Of a stretch of 64,000 bases of DNA, positions 1 to 10,376 are shown one piece after another (the first letter of the stretch is position 1; every line of letters starts with the position of its first letter). Both the position numbers and the translations under genes were made by a program. The DNA lies in the NCBI GenBank assembly GCA_013076295.1, contig RQOL01000528.1, positions 1-64,000 of the forward strand. Reading direction: 5' to 3'. A model generated the notes under the pieces. That model was not told where the DNA came from. It saw nothing but the letters and a program-made list of their open reading frames with translations, and made no database searches. Origin of the DNA: Sanderia malayensis. Lineage: Eukaryota > Cnidaria > Scyphozoa > Semaeostomeae > Pelagiidae.

Positions 1-700
1 GGATGAAGGTATTTTTCATTACTGCAAATTGCGGGAATGAATCCTCTATTATTGTTTAGTTTTAGCTGTTCTTACGTTGATTCGTGTGTAAATTGTGGGA
101 AAGAATGCTATATACTTTTTAGCTCTTTTTACGTGGAATAATGTGTAAATTGTGGGAATCAATGTCATTTCCCAACAGTCTAAATTGTGGGGAATGAATG
201 TCACCTTTCATTAGTGTAAATGTGGGAATGAAGGTTATTTTTCATTAGTGTAAATTTTGGGAATGAATATTATCTTTTTTATCTGCTTTTACCGTTTTTG
301 CGTGGATTCATATGTAAATTGTGGGGATGAAGGCTATTTTTCATTACTGCAAATTGCGGGAATGAATCCTCTATTATTGTTTAGTTTTAGTTGTTCTTAC
401 GTGGATTCATGTGTAAATAGTGGCGATAAAGGTTATTTTTCATTACTGCAAATTGCTGGAATGAATGTTTCTTTTCATTAGTGCAAATTGTGGGAATGAA
501 TATTATATTTTTTATCTGTTTTTACCGTTTTTGCGTGGATTCATGTGTAAATTGTGAGGATGAAGGATATTTTTCATTACTGCAAATTGCGGGAATGAAT
601 CCTCTATTATTGTTTAGTTTTAGCTGTTCTTACGTTGATTCATGTGTAAATTGTGGAAGGAATTTTTTTTCATTACTGTAATTTATGTGAATTATGGTTA
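1..700 (+). repeat. Start of super-block I, repeated at 37,612
   Basis: This stretch matches 37,612-about 38,310 at a constant offset of 37,611 (for example the TTGGGAATGAATATTATC unit at 257 and 37,868, and the GTGCAAATTGTGGG-type unit at 481 and 38,092). Both carry the otherwise rare variant CATTTCCCAACAGTC. The match defines the largest repetition visible in the window. No gene is present. Confidence 0.75.
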
Positions 701-2468
701 CTTTTCATTAGTGGAAATTGTGGGAAAGAATGCTATATACTTTTTAGCTGTTTTTACGTGGAATAATGTGTAAATTGTGGGAATCAATGTCACTTCTCAA
801 CAGTCTAAATTGTGGGAATGAATGTCACCCTTCATCAGTCGAAACTGTGGGAATGAATGTCACTTTCATTAGTGAAAATTGTGGGAATGAATATTATCTT
901 TTTTATCTGTTTTTGTCGTTTTTGCGTGGATTCGTGTGTAAATTGTGGGAACGAATTTTTTTTCATTACTGTAATGTGTGGAAATAAATGTTACTGTTCA
1001 TTAGTGTAATTTGTGGGAAAGAATGCTATATTTTTTCGCTCTTTTGACGTTGAAAAATGTGGAAATTGTGGGAATCAATGTCAACTTTCATCAGTCTAAA
1101 TTGTGGGAATGAATGTCATTTTTCATTAGTGTAAATTGTGGGAATGAATAATATCTTTTTTATCTCTTTTTACCGTTTTTGAGTGGATCCATGTGTAAAT
1201 TGTGGGGATGAAGTTTATTTTTCATTATTGCAAATTGTGGGAATGAATGCTCTATTATTGATTAGTTTTAGCTGTGCTTACGTTGATTCGTGTGTAAATT
1301 GCATGAAGGAATTTTTTTTCATTACTGTAATTTATGTGAATCATGGTTACTTTTCATTAGTGTAAATTGTGGGAATGAACTTTAAATTTTTATTAGCTTT
1401 AGGTGTGTTTATGTTGATTCGTGTGTAAGTTGTGGCAATCAATGTCAACTTTAACTAGTCTAAATTGTGGGAATGAATATAATATTTTTTATCTGTTTTT
1501 ACCGTTTTTGCGTGGGTTCATGTGTAAATTGTGGGGATGAAGGTTATTTTTCATTACTGCAAATTGCGGGAATGAATCCTCTAATATTGTTTAGTTTTAG
1601 TTGTTCTTACGTGGATTCATGTGTAAATAGTGGCGATAAAGGTTATTTTTCATTACTGCAAATTGTGGGAATGAATGTTTCTTTTCATTAGTGCAAATTG
1701 TGGGACTGAATATTATCTTTTTATCTGTTTTTACCGTTTTTCCGTGGATTCATGTGTAAATTATGGAGATGAAGGTTATTTTTCATTACTGCAAATTGCG
1801 GGAATCAATCCTCTATTATTGTTTAGTTTTAGCTGTTCTTACGTTGATTCGTGTGTAAATTGTGGGAAGGAATTTTTTTTCATTACTGTCATTTATGTGA
1901 ATCATGATTACCTTTCATTAGTGTAAATTGTGGGAAAGAATGCTATATACTTTTTAGCTGTTTTTACGTGGAATAATGTGTAAATTGTGGGAATCAATGT
2001 CATTTTTCAACAGTCTAAATTGTGGGAATGAATGTCACCTTTCATTAGTGTAAATTGTGGGAATGAAGGTTGTTTTTTATTAGTGTAAATTGTGGGAATG
2101 AATATTATCTTTTTTTTCTGTTTTTACCGTTTTTGCGTGGATTCATGTGTAAATTGTGGGATTAATCTTTTTTTTATTACTGTAAATAGTGGGAAAGAAT
2201 GTCACTTTCCTTTAGTGCAAATTGTGGGAAAGAACGTTAAATTTTGATCTGTTTTGCCGATTTTGTATGGATTGGTGTGTAAATTGTGGGAATGAATTTT
2301 TTTCATTACTTTAATGTGTGGGAATCAATGTTACTTTTCATTAGTGTAATTTGTGGGAAAGAATGCTATTTTTTTAGCTCTTTTACGTGGAATATTATGT
2401 AAATTGTCGGAATGAATGTCACCTTTCATTAATGTAAATTGGGGGAATGAATGCTCTATTATTGATTA

Positions 2469-2492
2469 CATTAAAACCGAAAACTTTCGGAC
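2469..2492 (+). repeat. Left terminal inverted repeat, element copy 1
   Basis: This 24-base end is the exact reverse complement of 3,617-3,640. It contains CCGAAA (2,477-2,482) and TTTCGG (2,485-2,490), which are complementary to each other across AC, and ends in the first TTCGGAC motif. The equivalent repeat is perfect in copies 2, 4, 6 and 7, has a one-base loss in copy 3 and a substitution in copy 5. Confidence 0.93.
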
Positions 2493-2589
2493 TTAAAAAT
2501 TTCGGACAAAATACTTCGGACAAGAAACTTTCGGACGCTTTTTCAAGAATTTCAGACAAAAAACTTTCGGACCAGAGAAATTTTCGGAC
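2486..2589 (+). promoter_or_regulatory. Left subterminal TTCGGAC motif cluster, copy 1
   Basis: TTCGGAC occurs at 2,486, 2,501, 2,515, 2,530, 2,566 and 2,583, with the variant TTCAGAC at 2,551, all in the same orientation and 14-21 bp apart except across one gap. Repeated subterminal motifs are usual binding sites for transposases in several DNA transposon groups. That role here is inferred; only the motif cluster is observed. The same cluster is present in all seven copies, with one motif lost in copy 7. Confidence 0.6.
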
Positions 2590-3179
2590 AAAGCTAAAAT
2601 CGATCAAGTTTGATATCGTATTTAGTCTGGGTCTTGAAAAGGGTTCTCTGGCTCCAACTCAATGTTCAATGTAGGTATCATGGTCGTAAAATTTCTGCGA
2701 CTGTGCAACCTGGTTTCGTGGGTGCATATGCGTGACGAGGAGACAGTACGGTGAAATGTTTTTGGCCCCTATGCCGCGCCATACCTTTTCTCATCATTTC
2801 AGGGTTGTTTCGCAAATAGTCGTACAGCCAAGTCAATCACTGTGCATGAAGAGGTTTCATAGTAAAAAGCTTTCGTGAAACTTCAATGGAATAGACTTCA
2901 ATTCCACAATTGATATGGGCCCGACACTCTTGGCATACGACTCTTTAAACTTTGATTTTAGAAATTTTGTTGGCGGACTATTGACAGTAGGCTCCAGTGA
3001 CTGAAGATGATGTGTAAATTAGCTGGCACAAACATACTGACTCAGTAATTGTCTTCAATTAATTGAAATACTGCATCTGTTGTTTGCTACCTGAACACAT
3101 TAAAGATAACCATGGCCCTTTGTTCCCTCGGGAGCTTCAATTCATCTCGTTCTTTTGACACGAAGAGAAAAATCATTGA

Positions 3180-3437
3180 ATTCAACAACTGAATCATTTT
3201 TATTCGTTGCTCCAATTGTTTGATGTGTATCAAATTGTATTTCATCGAAGCCTTCTGGAAATCTGTCCTCTTGTGGAAGACAACGAATTGTGTTCCCCTC
3301 GTAGACCAGTTGCGTTGCCAAAAACTCTCAGCTCAACGCTTAAAACCTTACGTTGCTCAAACAATGTGCCCCTTGGGCTTGATTGGCCTCTGATTGAAAA
3401 TGATGAACATAAAGGACGGAAAAAACAAAAATCCTGA
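3180..3437 (+). other. Short open frame inside the transposon, probably not a gene
   Basis: The frame is open for 85 codons before a TGA and has no in-frame ATG; the first candidate start is a TTG at 3,207. The predicted tail is lysine- and arginine-rich (KGRKKQKS). I recognise no transposase motif, DDE/D triad or other domain. It is open in all seven copies, but those copies are nearly identical, so this is not evidence of selection. It could be a remnant exon captured from a host gene or a relic of an autonomous parent element, or chance. Confidence 0.2.
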
Positions 3438-3534
3438 AGATAAATGCTAAAGGCGCGAAATTATGAGTAGATGATTAATTTTGATGAAAATTGACCATCT
3501 TTGTTTGTATTTCTGTGTCTTCCGAAAAAATAAA

Positions 3535-3623
3535 CTTTCGGTCAATAAAACTTTCGGACAGCAAGTAATTTCGGACAATTAAATTTTCGGACACAATTTT
3601 GTCCGAATGTTTGATCGTCCGAA
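3535..3623 (+). promoter_or_regulatory. Right subterminal motif cluster, copy 1
   Basis: TTCGGTC near 3,536 and TTCGGAC at 3,553, 3,570 and 3,586 lie in the + orientation, at 16-17 bp spacing. Only the last two motifs, GTCCGAA at 3,601 and 3,617, are inverted. TTCGGACA (3,586-3,593) and TGTCCGAA (3,600-3,607) form an 8-bp-arm hairpin with a 6-base loop. The right end is therefore not a mirror image of the left cluster. Confidence 0.6.
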
Positions 3624-3640
3624 AGTTTTCGGTTTTAATG
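3617..3640 (-). repeat. Right terminal inverted repeat, element copy 1
   Basis: This is the exact reverse complement of 2,469-2,492 and is followed by the duplicated TA at 3,641-3,642. Immediately inside it the similarity between the two ends continues only in part: the next motif is GTCCGAA at 3,601-3,607, against TTCGGAC at 2,501-2,507 on the left. Confidence 0.93.
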
Positions 3641-3823
3641 TAGCTTTAGCTGTTTTTAACGTTGATTCGTGTGGAAATTGTGGGAATGAATTTTTTTTCA
3701 TTACTGTAATTTGTGGGAATGAATGTTTCTTTTCATTAGTGCAAATTGTGGGATTAAATGTCATATTTTTATTAGTTTTAGGTTTACTTATGTTGATTCG
3801 TGTGTACGTTGTGGGAATGAATG

Positions 3824-3934
3824 TTAATATGACTGAAAAAAGTAACTAAAAGTGTTTTCACTATTTTTCAGATGGATTAACGTAGATTCACGTGTGAAAT
3901 GTGGGAATGGGTGTAAATCTTGATCTGACAAAAA
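3824..3934 (+). repeat. Non-monomeric spacer with imperfect inverted repeat (14 copies)
   Basis: From TTAATATGACTG to GATCTGACAAAA the monomer pattern breaks. The spacer includes CTGAAAAA and, 23 bases on, TTTTTCAG, with AGTG-TTTT-CACT nested between them, so an imperfect hairpin can form; a degenerate monomer (GTGAAATGTGGGAATGG) follows. It occurs about 180 bp downstream of every filled and every empty transposon site, starting at 3,824, 8,085, 14,955, 17,818, 21,384, 30,531, 32,412, 40,820, 43,687, 45,731, 51,257, 56,353, 60,081 and 61,962. Filled-lineage copies read GATCTGAC and empty-lineage copies GAACTGAC. It is a fixed part of the HOR older than the transposon insertion; its origin is unknown. 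Confidence 0.7.
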
Positions 3935-4685
3935 TTGTGGGAATGAATGTTACTTTTCATTAGTGTAAATTGTGGGAAAGAATGTTATATACTTTTTAGC
4001 TCTTTTTACATGGAATAATGTGTAAATTGTGGGAATCAATGTCATTTCTCAACAGTCTAAATTTTGGGAATGAATGTTTCTATTCATTAGTGCAAATTGT
4101 GGGAATGAACTTTAAGTTTTTATTAGTTTTAGATGTTTTTATGTTGATTCGTGTGTAAGTTGTGGGAATGAAGGTTTTTTTCATTACCGCAAATTGTGGG
4201 AATGAATGCTCTATTATTGATTACCTTTAGCTGTTTTTAGCGTTGATTCGTGTGGAAATTGTGGGAATGAATTTTTTTCATTACTGTAATTTGTGGGAAT
4301 GAATGTTTCTTATCATTTTCAGTGTAAATTGTTGGAATGAATGTCACTTTTCATTAGTATAAATTGTGGGAAAGAATGCTATATACTTTTTAGCTCTTTT
4401 TACGTGGAGTAATGTGTAAATTGTGGGAATCAATGTCATTTCTCAACAGTCTAAATAGTGGGAATGAATGTCACCTTTCATTAGTGTAAATTGTGGGAAT
4501 GAATTTTTTTTCGTTACTGTAATTTGTGGGAATGAATGTTTCTTTTGATTAGTGCAAATTGTGGGAATGAATATTATCTTTTTTATCTGTTTTTACCGTT
4601 TTTGCGGGGATTCTTGTGTAAATTGTGGGGACAAAGGTTATTTTTCATTACTGCAAATTGTGGGAATGAATGTTTCTTTTGATTA

Positions 4686-5949
4686 GTGCAAATTGTGGGA
4701 ATGAATATTATCTTTTTTATTTGTTTTTACCGTTTTTGCGTGGATTCATGTGTAAATTGTGAGGATGAAGGATATTTTTCATTACTGCAAATTGCGGGAA
4801 TGAATCCTCTATTATTGTTTAGTTTTAGCTGTTCTTACGTTGATTCATGTGTAAATTGTGGAAGGAATTTTTTTTCATTACTGTAATTTATGTGAATTAT
4901 GGTTACTTTTCATTAGTGGAAATTGTGGGAATGAATGTTTCTTTTGATTAGTGCAAATTGTGGGAATGAATATTATCTTTTTTTTCTGTTTTTACCGTTT
5001 TTGCGGGGATTCATGTGTAAATTGTGGGGATGAAGGTTATTTTTCATTACTGCAAATTGTGGGAATGAATGTTTCTTTTGATTAGTGCAAATTGTGGGAA
5101 TGAATATTATCTTTTTTATCTGTTTTTACCGTTTTTGCGGGGATTCATGTGTAAATTGTGGGGATGAAGGTTATTTTTCATTACTGCAAATTGCGGGAAT
5201 GAATTCTCTATTATTGTTTATTTCAAGCTGTTCTTACGTGGATTCACGTGTAAATAGTGGCGATAAAGGTTATTTTTCATTACTGCAAATTGTGGGAATG
5301 AATGTTTCTTTTCATTAGTGCAAATTGTGGGAATGAATATTATATTTTTTATCTGTTTTTACCGTTTTTGCGTGGATTCATGTGTAAATTGTGAGGATGA
5401 AGGATATTTTTCATTACTGCAAATTGCGGGAATAAATCCTCTATTATTGTTTAGTTTTAGCTGTTCTCACGTTGATTCATGTGTAAATTGTGGAAGAAAT
5501 TTTTTTTCATTACTGTAATTTATGTGAATTATGGTTACTTTTCATTAGTGGAAATTGTGGGAATGAATGTTTCTTTTGATTAGTGCAAATTGTGGGAATG
5601 AATATTATCTTTTTTTTCTGTTTTTACCGTTTTTGCGGGGATTCATGTGTAAATTGTGGGGATGAAGGTTATTTTTCATTACTGCAAATTGTGGGAATGA
5701 ATGTTTCTTTTGATTAGTGCAAATTGTGGGAATGAATATTATCTTTTTTATCTGTTTTTACCGTTTTTGCGGGGATTCATGTGTAAATTGTGGGGATGAA
5801 GGTTATTTTTCATTACTGCAAATTGCGGGAATGAATCCTCTAATATTGTTTAGTTTTAGTTGTTCTTACGTGGATTCATGTGTAAATAGTGGCGATAAAG
5901 GTTATTTTTCATTACTGCAAATTGTGGGAATGAATGTTTCTTTTCATTA
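4686..5949 (+). repeat. 632-bp HOR, two units
   Basis: A unit with a GTGAGGATGAAGG core starts at 4,686 and again at 5,318 (632 bp). Its partner with a GCGGGGATTC tail starts at 5,085 and 5,717 (632 bp). Internal spacings are 399 and 233 bp, so the 632-bp HOR is itself a 399+233 composite. It is repeated again at 8,948-about 10,210. Confidence 0.8.
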
Positions 5950-8900
5950 GTGCAAATTGTGGGACTGAATATTATCTTTTTATCTGTTTTTACCGTTTTT
6001 CCGTGGATTCATGTGTAAATTATGGAGATGAAGGTTATTTTTCATTACTGCAAATTGCGGGAATCAATCTTCTATTATTGTTTAGTTTTAGCTGTTCTTA
6101 CGTTGATTCGTGTGTAAATTGTGGGAAGGAATTTTTTTTCATTACTGTCATTTATGTGAATCATGATTACCTTTCATTAGTGTAAATTGTGGGAAAGAAT
6201 GCTATATACTTTTTAGCTGTTTTTACGTGGAATAATGTGTAAATTGTGGGAATCAATGTCATTTTTCAACAGTCTAAATTGTGGGAATGAATGTCACCTT
6301 TCATTAGTGTAAATTGTGGGAATGAAGGTTGTTTTTTATTAGTGTAAATTGTGGGAATGAATATTATCTTTTTTTTCTGTTTTTACCGTTTTTGCGTGGA
6401 TTCATGTGTAAATTGTGGGATTAATCTTTTTTTTATTACTGTAAATAGTGGGAAAGAATGTCACTTTCCTTTAGTGCAAATTGTGGGAAAGAACGTTAAA
6501 TTTTGATCTGTTTTTGCCGATTTTGTATGGATTTGTGTGTAAATTGTGGGAATGAATTTTTTTCATTACTTTAATGTGTGGGAATCAATGTTACTTTTCA
6601 TTAGTGTAATTTGTGGGAAAGAATGCTATTTTTTTAGCTCTTTTTACGTGGAATAATATGTAAATTGTCGGAATGAATGTCACCTTTCATTAATGTAAAT
6701 TGGGGGAATGAATGCTCTATTATTGATTACATTAAAACCGAAAACTTTCGGACTTAAAAATTTCGGACAAAATACTTCGGACAAGAAACTTTCGGACGCT
6801 TTTTCAAGAATTTCAGACAAAAAACTTTCGGACCAGAGAAATTTTCGGACAAAGCTAAAATCGATCAAGTTTGATATCGTATTTAGTCTGGGTCTTGAAA
6901 AGGGTTCTCTGGCTCCAACTCAATGTTCAATGTAGGTATCATGGTCGTAAAATTTCTGCGACTGTGCAACCTGGCTTCGTGGGTGCATATGCGTGACGAG
7001 GAGACAGTACGGTGAAATGTTTTTGGCCCCTATGCCGCGCCATACCTTTTCTCATCATTTCAGGGTTGTTTCGCAAATGGTCGTACAGCCAAGTCAATCA
7101 CTGTGCATGAAGAGGTTTCATAGTAAAAAGCTTTCGTGAAACTTCAATGGAATAGACTTCAATTCCACAATTGATATGGGCCCGACACTCTTGGCATACG
7201 ACTCTTTAAACTTTGATTTTAGAAATTTTGTTGGCGGACTATTGACAGTAGGCTCCAGTGACTGAAGATGATGTGTAAATTAGCTGGCACAAACATACTG
7301 ACTCAGTAATTGTCTTCAATTAATTGAAATACTGCATCTGTTGTTTGCTACCTGAACACATTAAAGATAACCATGGCCCTTTGTTCCCTCGGGAGCTTCA
7401 ATTCATCTCGTTCTTTTGACACGAAGAGAAAAATCATTGAATTCAACAACTGAATCATTTTTATTCGTTGCTCCAATTGTTTGATGTGTATCAAATTGTA
7501 TTTCATCGAAGCCTTCTGGAAATCTGTCCTCTTGTGGAAGACAACGAATTGTGTTCCCCTCGTAGACCAGTTGCGTTGCCAAAAACTCTCAGCTCAACGC
7601 TTAAAACCTTACGTTGCTCAAACAATGTGCCCCTTGGGCTTGATTGGCCTCTGATTGAAAATGATGAACATAAAGGACGGAAAAAACAAAAATCCTGAAG
7701 ATAAATGCTAAAGGCGCGAAATTATGAGTAGATGATTAATTTTGATGAAAATTGACCATCTTTGTTTGTATTTCTGTGTCTTCCGAAAAAATAAACTTTC
7801 GGTCAATAAAACTTTCGGACAGCAAGTAATTTCGGACAATTAAATTTTCGGACACAATTTTGTCCGAATGTTTGATCGTCCGAAAGTTTTCGGTTTTAAT
7901 GTAGCTTTAGCTGTTTTTAACGTTGATTCGTGTGGAAATTGTGGGAATGAATTTTTTTTCATTACTGTAATTTGTGGGAATGAATGTTTCTTTTCATTAG
8001 TGCAAATTGTGGGATTAAATGTCATATTTTTATTAGTTTTAGGTTTACTTATGTTGATTCGTGTGTACGTTGTGGGAATGAATGTTAATATGACTGAAAA
8101 AAGTAACTAAAAGTGTTTTCACTATTTTTCAGATGGATTAACGTAGATTCACGTGTGAAATGTGGGAATGGGTGTAAATCTTGATCTGACAAAAATTGTG
8201 GGAATGAATGTTACTTTTCATTAGTGTAAATTGTGGGAAAGAATGTTATATACTTTTTAGCTCTTTTTACATGGAATAATGTGTAAATTGTGGGAATCAA
8301 TGTCATTTCTCAACAGTCTAAATTTTGGGAATGAATGTTTCTATTCATTAGTGCAAATTGTGGGAATGAACTTTAAGTTTTTATTAGTTTTAGATGTTTT
8401 TATGTTGATTCGTGTGTAAGTTGTGGGAATGAAGGTTTTTTTTCATTACCGCAAATTGTGGGAATGAATGCTCTATTATTGATTACCTTTAGCTGTTTTT
8501 AGCGTTGATTCGTGTGGAAATTGTGGGAATGAATTTTTTTCATTACTGTAATTTGTGGGAATGAATGTTTCTTATCATTTTCAGTGTAAATTGTTGGAAT
8601 GAATGTCACTTTTCATTAGTATAAATTGTGGGAAAGAATGCTATATACTTTTTAGCTCTTTTTACGTGGAGTAATGTGTAAATTGTGGGAATCAATGTCA
8701 TTTCTCAACAGTCTAAATAGTGGGAATGAATGTCACCTTTCATTAGTGTAAATTGTGGGAATGAATTTTTTTTCGTTACTGTAATTTGTGGGAATGAATG
8801 TTTCTTTTGATTAGTGCAAATTGTGGGAATGAATATTATCTTTTTTATCTGTTTTTACCGTTTTTGCGGGGATTCTTGTGTAAATTGTGGGGACAAAGGT

Positions 8901-10040
8901 TATTTTTCATTACTGCAAATTGTGGGAATGAATGTTTCTTTTGATTAGTGCAAATTGTGGGAATGAATATTATCTTTTTTATTTGTTTTTACCGTTTTTG
9001 CGTGTATTCATGTGTAAATTGTGAGGATGAAGGATATTTTTCATTACTGCAAATTGCGGGAATGAATCCTCTATTATTGTTTAGTTTTAGCTGTTCTTAC
9101 GTTGATTCATGTGTAAATTGTGGAAGGAATTTTTTTTCATTACTGTAATTTATGTGAATTATGGTTACTTTTCATTAGTGGAAATTGTGGGAATGAATGT
9201 TTCTTTTGATTAGTGCAAATTGTGGGAATGAATATTATCTTTTTTTTCTGTTTTTACCGTTTTTGCGGGGATTCATGTGTAAATTGTGGGGATGAAGGTT
9301 ATTTTTCATTACTGCAAATTGTGGGAATGAATGTTTCTTTTGATTAGTGCAAATTGTGGGAATGAATATTATCTTTTTTATCTGTTTTTACCGTTTTTGC
9401 GGGGATTCATGTGTAAATTGTGGGGATGAAGGTTATTTTTCATTACTGCAAATTGCGGGAATGAATTCTCTATTATTGTTTATTTCAAGCTGTTCTTACG
9501 TGGATTCACGTGTAAATAGTGGCGATAAAGGTTATTTTTCATTACTGCAAATTGTGGGAATGAATGTTTCTTTTCATTAGTGCAAATTGTGGGAATGAAT
9601 ATTATATTTTTTATCTGTTTTTACCGTTTTTGCGTGGATTCATGTGTAAATTGTGAGGATGAAGGATATTTTTCATTACTGCAAATTGCGGGAATAAATC
9701 CTCTATTATTGTTTAGTTTTAGCTGTTCTCACGTTGATTCATGTGTAAATTGTGGAAGAAATTTTTTTTCATTACTGTAATTTATGTGAATTATGGTTAC
9801 TTTTCATTAGTGGAAATTGTGGGAATGAATGTTTCTTTTGATTAGTGCAAATTGTGGGAATGAATATTATCTTTTTTTTCTGTTTTTACCGTTTTTGCGG
9901 GGATTCATGTGTAAATTGTGGGGATGAAGGTTATTTTTCATTACTGCAAATTGTGGGAATGAATGTTTCTTTGATTAGTGCAAATTGTGGGAATGAATAT
10001 TATCTTTTTTATCTGTTTTTACCGTTTTTGCGGGGATTCA
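5781..10040 (+). repeat. 4.26-kb HOR, unit B (carries transposon copy 2)
   Basis: This is the second tandem unit, collinear with 1,520-5,780 at an offset of about 4,261. A distinguishing change is GCGTGTATTC near 9,000, where unit A has GCGTGGATTC. After about 10,090 the collinearity stops and the array switches to serial 632-bp HORs. Confidence 0.85.
6730..7901 (+). mobile_element. Non-autonomous TIR DNA transposon, copy 2
   Basis: This 1,172-bp copy has both 24-bp ends intact and lies at the same HOR position as copy 1, 4,261 bp downstream. Copy-specific changes seen by eye are C at 6,975 (T in most copies; shared with copy 6) and G at 7,079. The near identity with copy 1 fits origin by tandem duplication of the 4.26-kb HOR rather than by a new insertion. 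Confidence 0.92.
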
Positions 10041-10376
10041 TGTGTAAATTGTGGGGATGAAGGTTATTTTTCATTACTGCAAATTGCGGGAATGAATCCT
10101 CTATTATTGTTTAGTTTTAGCTGTTCTTACGTTGATTCATGTGTAAATTGTGGAAAGAATTTTTTTTCATTACTGTAATTTATGTGAATTATGGTTACTT
10201 TTCATTAGTGGAAATTGTGGGAATGAATGTTTCTTTTGATTAGTGCAAATTGTGGGAATGAATATTATCTTTTTTATCTGTTTTTACCGTTTTTGCGGGG
10301 ATTCATGTGTAAATTGTGGGGACGAAGGTTATTTTTCATTACTGCAAATTGTGGGAATGAATGTTTCTTTTGATTA

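Larger units (their letters stand above)
2469..3640 (+). mobile_element. Non-autonomous TIR DNA transposon, copy 1 (TA target site)
   Basis: The element is 1,172 bp. Its ends are a perfect 24-bp inverted repeat at 2,469-2,492 and 3,617-3,640, starting CATTAAAACCGAAAACTTTC; within it CCGAAA and TTTCGG form a small palindrome. The flanks are TA on both sides (2,467-2,468 and 3,641-3,642), and paralogous HORs without the element have one TA (for example 21,202-21,203), so TA is the target-site duplication. TA duplication with terminal inverted repeats is the hallmark of the IS630/Tc1/mariner superfamily, but the terminal bases are not a classic mariner end and no transposase is present, so the family is an inference. 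The interior (about 2,600-3,520) is clearly not satellite; it has more C and mixed sequence and no long ORF. Mobility would need a transposase supplied in trans. Confidence 0.92.
1520..5780 (+). repeat. 4.26-kb HOR, unit A (carries transposon copy 1)
   Basis: Landmarks repeat in the next unit at offsets of 4,259-4,262: the CCTCTAATATTG variant near 1,579 and 5,838, the GTGGGACTGAAT variant at about 1,702 and 5,961, the transposon at 2,469 and 6,730, the TTAATATGACTG spacer at 3,824 and 8,085, and the GTGAGGATGAAGG units at 4,686/8,948 and 5,318/9,580. Differences between the two units are scattered single bases and T-run lengths. This points to a recent tandem duplication by unequal exchange. 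Confidence 0.85.

Noticed and set aside
2419..2607. 62-codon minus-strand frame overlapping the left end of each transposon
   Set aside because: It is a translation of the terminal repeat and the TTCGGAC cluster (SFLSE and FCPKF-like strings reflect the motif). It has no domain and no independent conservation.
2600..3520. Autonomous transposase inside the element
   Set aside because: About 900 bp of interior has no ORF above about 85 codons on either strand and no recognisable DDE/D or helix-turn-helix region, so the element is treated as non-autonomous.
3579..3849. Opposing open frames of 61 and 80 codons over the right end of the element
   Set aside because: Both run from the transposon end into satellite monomers and are identical in all co-amplified copies only because the DNA is. 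They are junction by-products.
3830..3870. 3' splice acceptor (TTTTCACTATTTTTCAG) suggesting a hidden exon
   Set aside because: The next bases soon return to satellite with stops in all frames, and no matching donor or coding potential was found within the HOR.
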